Source: Draconibacterium sp.
GTDB taxonomy: Bacteria; Bacteroidota; Bacteroidia; Bacteroidales; Prolixibacteraceae
DNA length: 7,275 nucleotides
Assembly (NCBI GenBank): GCA_015493625.1
Contig: WGCT01000414.1
Coordinates: forward strand, 1-7,275
Direction of reading: 5' to 3'
In this document: one piece after another, positions 5,093 to 7,275 of the stretch
Layout: every line of letters starts with the position of its first letter
Position numbering within the stretch: position 1 is the first letter of the stretch
Position numbers and translations under genes: made by a program
The notes under the pieces: generated by a model
The model's database searches: none
What the model was told of the DNA's origin: nothing
What the model saw: the letters and a program-made list of their open reading frames with translations, nothing else

Positions 5093-7275
5093 TTAGCTGT
5101 TTTGCTGACGAATTAAATTTAGTGCTGAACCGGCTTTAAACCAATCGATTTGTTGTTCGTTGTAAGTATGATTTACAACAATTGTATCTTTGCTTCCGTC
5201 GGCATGAACTACCTCAACGGTTAATGGTTTTCCGGGAGCAAATTCAACCAAATCGATAAAGTTAAATGTATCGTCCTCCTGAATTAAATCGTAATCGTTT
5301 TCGTTGGCAAAAGTTAATCCTAACATTCCCTGTTTTTTCAGGTTTGTCTCGTGAATTCGTGCAAACGATTTTACAATTACAGCTTTTACTCCGAGGTGGC
5401 GTGGTTCCATTGCCGCATGTTCGCGCGACGATCCTTCTCCATAGTTTTGGTCGCCCACAACAACGGTTGGTATTCCGGCAGCCTTGTATGCACGTTGCAC
5501 AGCCGGAACCTCGCCATATTCGCCGGTAATTTGGCTTTTCACTTTATTGGTTTCGCTGTTAAATGCATTTACAGCACCAATTAACATGTTATTTGAAATG
5601 TTGTCGAGGTGTCCGCGGTAGCGTAACCATGGTCCCGCCATCGAAATGTGGTCGGTAGTACATTTACCGAGTGCTTTAATTAGCAGCCTGGCACCGGTTA
5701 AATTTTTACCGTCCCAAGCCGGGAATGGGTATAAAAGCTGAAGCCTTTTTGATTCTTCTGACACAACTATTTCAACCTCCGAACCGTCTTTGGCAGGAGC
5801 CTGAAATCCGGGATCGTCAACTTCGAATCCTTTTGTTGGAAGCTCGTCGCCAACGGGCGGGTCAAGTTTTACCTGCTCGCCATTTTTATTTGTCAGCGTA
5901 TCGGTAACTGGGTTAAAGTCTAACCGGCCGGCAATTGCCAGCGCAGTAACCATTTCAGGCGAGGCAACAAATGCGTGCGTATTCGGGTTTCCGTCGGCAC
6001 GTTTAGAGAAGTTGCGGTTGAACGAGTGTACAATGGTATTTTTCTCTTGTTTGTCGGCACCTTCGCGAGCCCACTGTCCAATACAGGGGCCACAAGCGTT
6101 GGCAAAAACTTTTCCACCTATTTTTTCAAATGTATCAATAAAACCGTCGCGTTCGATAGTGTATCGCACCTGCTCCGAGCCCGGGGTAACCGAATATTCG
6201 GCTTTTGTAATTAATCCTTTTTCCTCTGCCTGTTTTGCAATCGATGCAGCTTTCGAAATGTCTTCGTACGACGAGTTGGTACAACTTCCAATTAGTCCAA
6301 CCGATACTTTAACCGGCCAACCGTTTTCTTTTGCCACTTCACCCATTTTTGAAATAGGTGTGGCGCGGTCGGGAGTAAATGGTCCGTTAAGGTGTGGTTC
6401 AAGTTCCGACAGATTAATTTCAATTACTTCGTCGTAATACATTTCCGGATTTTCGTAAACCTCGGTATCGGCAGCTAAATGTTGTTTTACCTCGTTGGCG
6501 AGTGTTGCTACCTCTTCGCGACCTGTTGCTTTCAGGTAACGTTCAATACTTTCGTCGTAGGCAAAAATACTTGTTGTTGCTCCCACTTCGGCACCCATAT
6601 TACAAATGGTTCCTTTTCCGGTTGCCGAGAGTGCGTTGGCACCTTCGCCAAAATATTCAACAATTGCTCCGGTGCCCCCTTTTACGGTAAGAATTCCGGC
6701 AACTTTTAAGATAATATCTTTTGGAGCTGCCCAGCCGCTTAATTTTCCGGTGAGTTTTACTCCAATTAATTTTGGCATTTTTAGTTCCCAGGGCATTCCG
6801 GCCATTACATCAACGGCGTCGGCACCACCAACGCCAATGGCAACCATTCCTAAACCTCCGGCGTTAACTGTGTGCGAATCGGTTCCAATCATCATTCCGC
6901 CGGGGAATGCATAGTTTTCTAAAACCACCTGATGAATGATTCCTGCTCCCGGTTTCCAAAATCCAATTCCGTATTTATTCGAAACCGACTCAAGAAAATC
7001 GTAAACCTCTTTGTTCAGGTTCTTGGCTACTTTTAAGTCGGTTTTCCCTTCAACTTGCGCCTGAATAAGGTGGTCGCAATGAACTGTTGACGGAACAGCT
7101 GTCGATTTTTTCCCTGAGTTCATAAACTGAAGCAATGCCATTTGTGCTGTTGCATCTTGCATTGCTACCCGGTCGGGGGCAAAATTAACATACGCATTTC
7201 CTCTTTCAAATATTTCCAGTTCCTGACTTTCGAAAAGGTGAGAATAGAGAATCTTTTCGGCATACGTTAACGGAC
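5093..7275 (-). CDS. acnA: Aconitate hydratase, mitochondrial-like type (5' end outside window)
   Basis: Converts citrate to isocitrate through cis-aconitate using a [4Fe-4S] cluster; cytosolic here. The frame runs without a stop to the right edge. The ATG at 7162 (MQDATAQ) is internal, because 37 further codons upstream read [14 protein letters not shown] and later VNFAPDRVA, matching the conserved aconitase N-terminus. So 726 residues are visible and, judged by the roughly 750-residue family length, only some 25-30 are missing. Cluster ligands are Cys331 ([10 protein letters not shown]) and Cys394/Cys397 ([10 protein letters not shown]) in visible-fragment numbering. Other marks are [36 protein letters not shown], and the C-terminal swivel-domain segments [19 protein letters not shown] and [14 protein letters not shown]. 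The protein follows mitochondrial ACO2 to its end ([19 protein letters not shown]) and is not an AcnA/IRP1 or AcnB form; the symbol follows the Bacteroides usage. A small difference is Val after EPRHLG where mitochondrial proteins have Gly. It precedes icd by 58 bp. Confidence 0.96.
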   Translation of the reverse strand, partial: PLTYAEKILYSHLFESQELEIFERGNAYVNFAPDRVAMQDATAQMALLQFMNSGKKSTAVPSTVHCDHLIQAQVEGKTDLKVAKNLNKEVYDFLESVSNKYGIGFWKPGAGIIHQVVLENYAFPGGMMIGTDSHTVNAGGLGMVAIGVGGADAVDVMAGMPWELKMPKLIGVKLTGKLSGWAAPKDIILKVAGILTVKGGTGAIVEYFGEGANALSATGKGTICNMGAEVGATTSIFAYDESIERYLKATGREEVATLANEVKQHLAADTEVYENPEMYYDEVIEINLSELEPHLNGPFTPDRATPISKMGEVAKENGWPVKVSVGLIGSCTNSSYEDISKAASIAKQAEEKGLITKAEYSVTPGSEQVRYTIERDGFIDTFEKIGGKVFANACGPCIGQWAREGADKQEKNTIVHSFNRNFSKRADGNPNTHAFVASPEMVTALAIAGRLDFNPVTDTLTNKNGEQVKLDPPVGDELPTKGFEVDDPGFQAPAKDGSEVEIVVSEESKRLQLLYPFPAWDGKNLTGARLLIKALGKCTTDHISMAGPWLRYRGHLDNISNNMLIGAVNAFNSETNKVKSQITGEYGEVPAVQRAYKAAGIPTVVVGDQNYGEGSSREHAAMEPRHLGVKAVIVKSFARIHETNLKKQGMLGLTFANENDYDLIQEDDTFNFIDLVEFAPGKPLTVEVVHADGSKDTIVVNHTYNEQQIDWFKAGSALNLIRQQNS

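Noticed and set aside
6012..6437. 141-codon plus-strand open frame antisense to aconitase, plus several shorter overlapping ones
   Set aside because: The aconitase frame is intact and conserved along this whole stretch. The antisense peptides have no recognisable domain and no plausible leader.
7160..7162. ATG at 7162 as the aconitase start
   Set aside because: The 37 upstream in-frame codons encode conserved aconitase sequence ([21 protein letters not shown]), so this Met is internal and the true start is beyond the window.

Overview
The window is moderately AT-rich DNA from a member of the Bacteroidota. Evidence for this: a type IX secretion (T9SS) type A sorting domain at the left edge, a FISUMP-domain surface protein, a lipoprotein whose cysteine is followed by an acidic Bacteroidota-style export signal (CSKDDD), A-rich leaders in place of clear Shine-Dalgarno sequences, and TCA enzymes of the mitochondrial-like type known from Bacteroides. 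The T9SS domain fits an environmental lineage (for example Marinilabiliales/Prolixibacteraceae-like or Cytophaga/Flavobacteria-like) better than gut Bacteroides. Genus cannot be read from this sequence.

Left third (bases 1-2099, plus strand): three cell-envelope genes run in the same direction. They are the C-terminal 80 residues of a T9SS-exported protein, a secreted FISUMP-domain protein 17 bp downstream, and a Trp-rich lipoprotein of unknown function 68 bp further on. They probably form a surface-protein cluster. What the first protein does lies outside the window.

A short hairpin with A and T flanks (2132-2156) separates this cluster from a convergent minus-strand cluster and looks like a bidirectional terminator.

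Right two thirds (2177-7275, minus strand): read in transcription order, the genes are aconitase (5' end cut off by the window edge), NADP-type isocitrate dehydrogenase and citrate synthase. Together they make the whole oxidative branch from oxaloacetate plus acetyl-CoA to 2-oxoglutarate, supplying glutamate precursor and NADPH. All three resemble the eukaryotic/mitochondrial families rather than the E. coli types. Aconitase and isocitrate dehydrogenase are 58 bp apart. Citrate synthase follows after an unusual 308 bp gap containing a perfect 15 bp inverted repeat (3615-3629 / 3721-3735) and several copies of TTTATTTTG.

The coding content is largely ordinary core metabolism plus surface proteins. 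I see no defence system, CRISPR array, transposase, tRNA or rRNA. The least explained structure is the icd-gltA intergenic inverted repeat.
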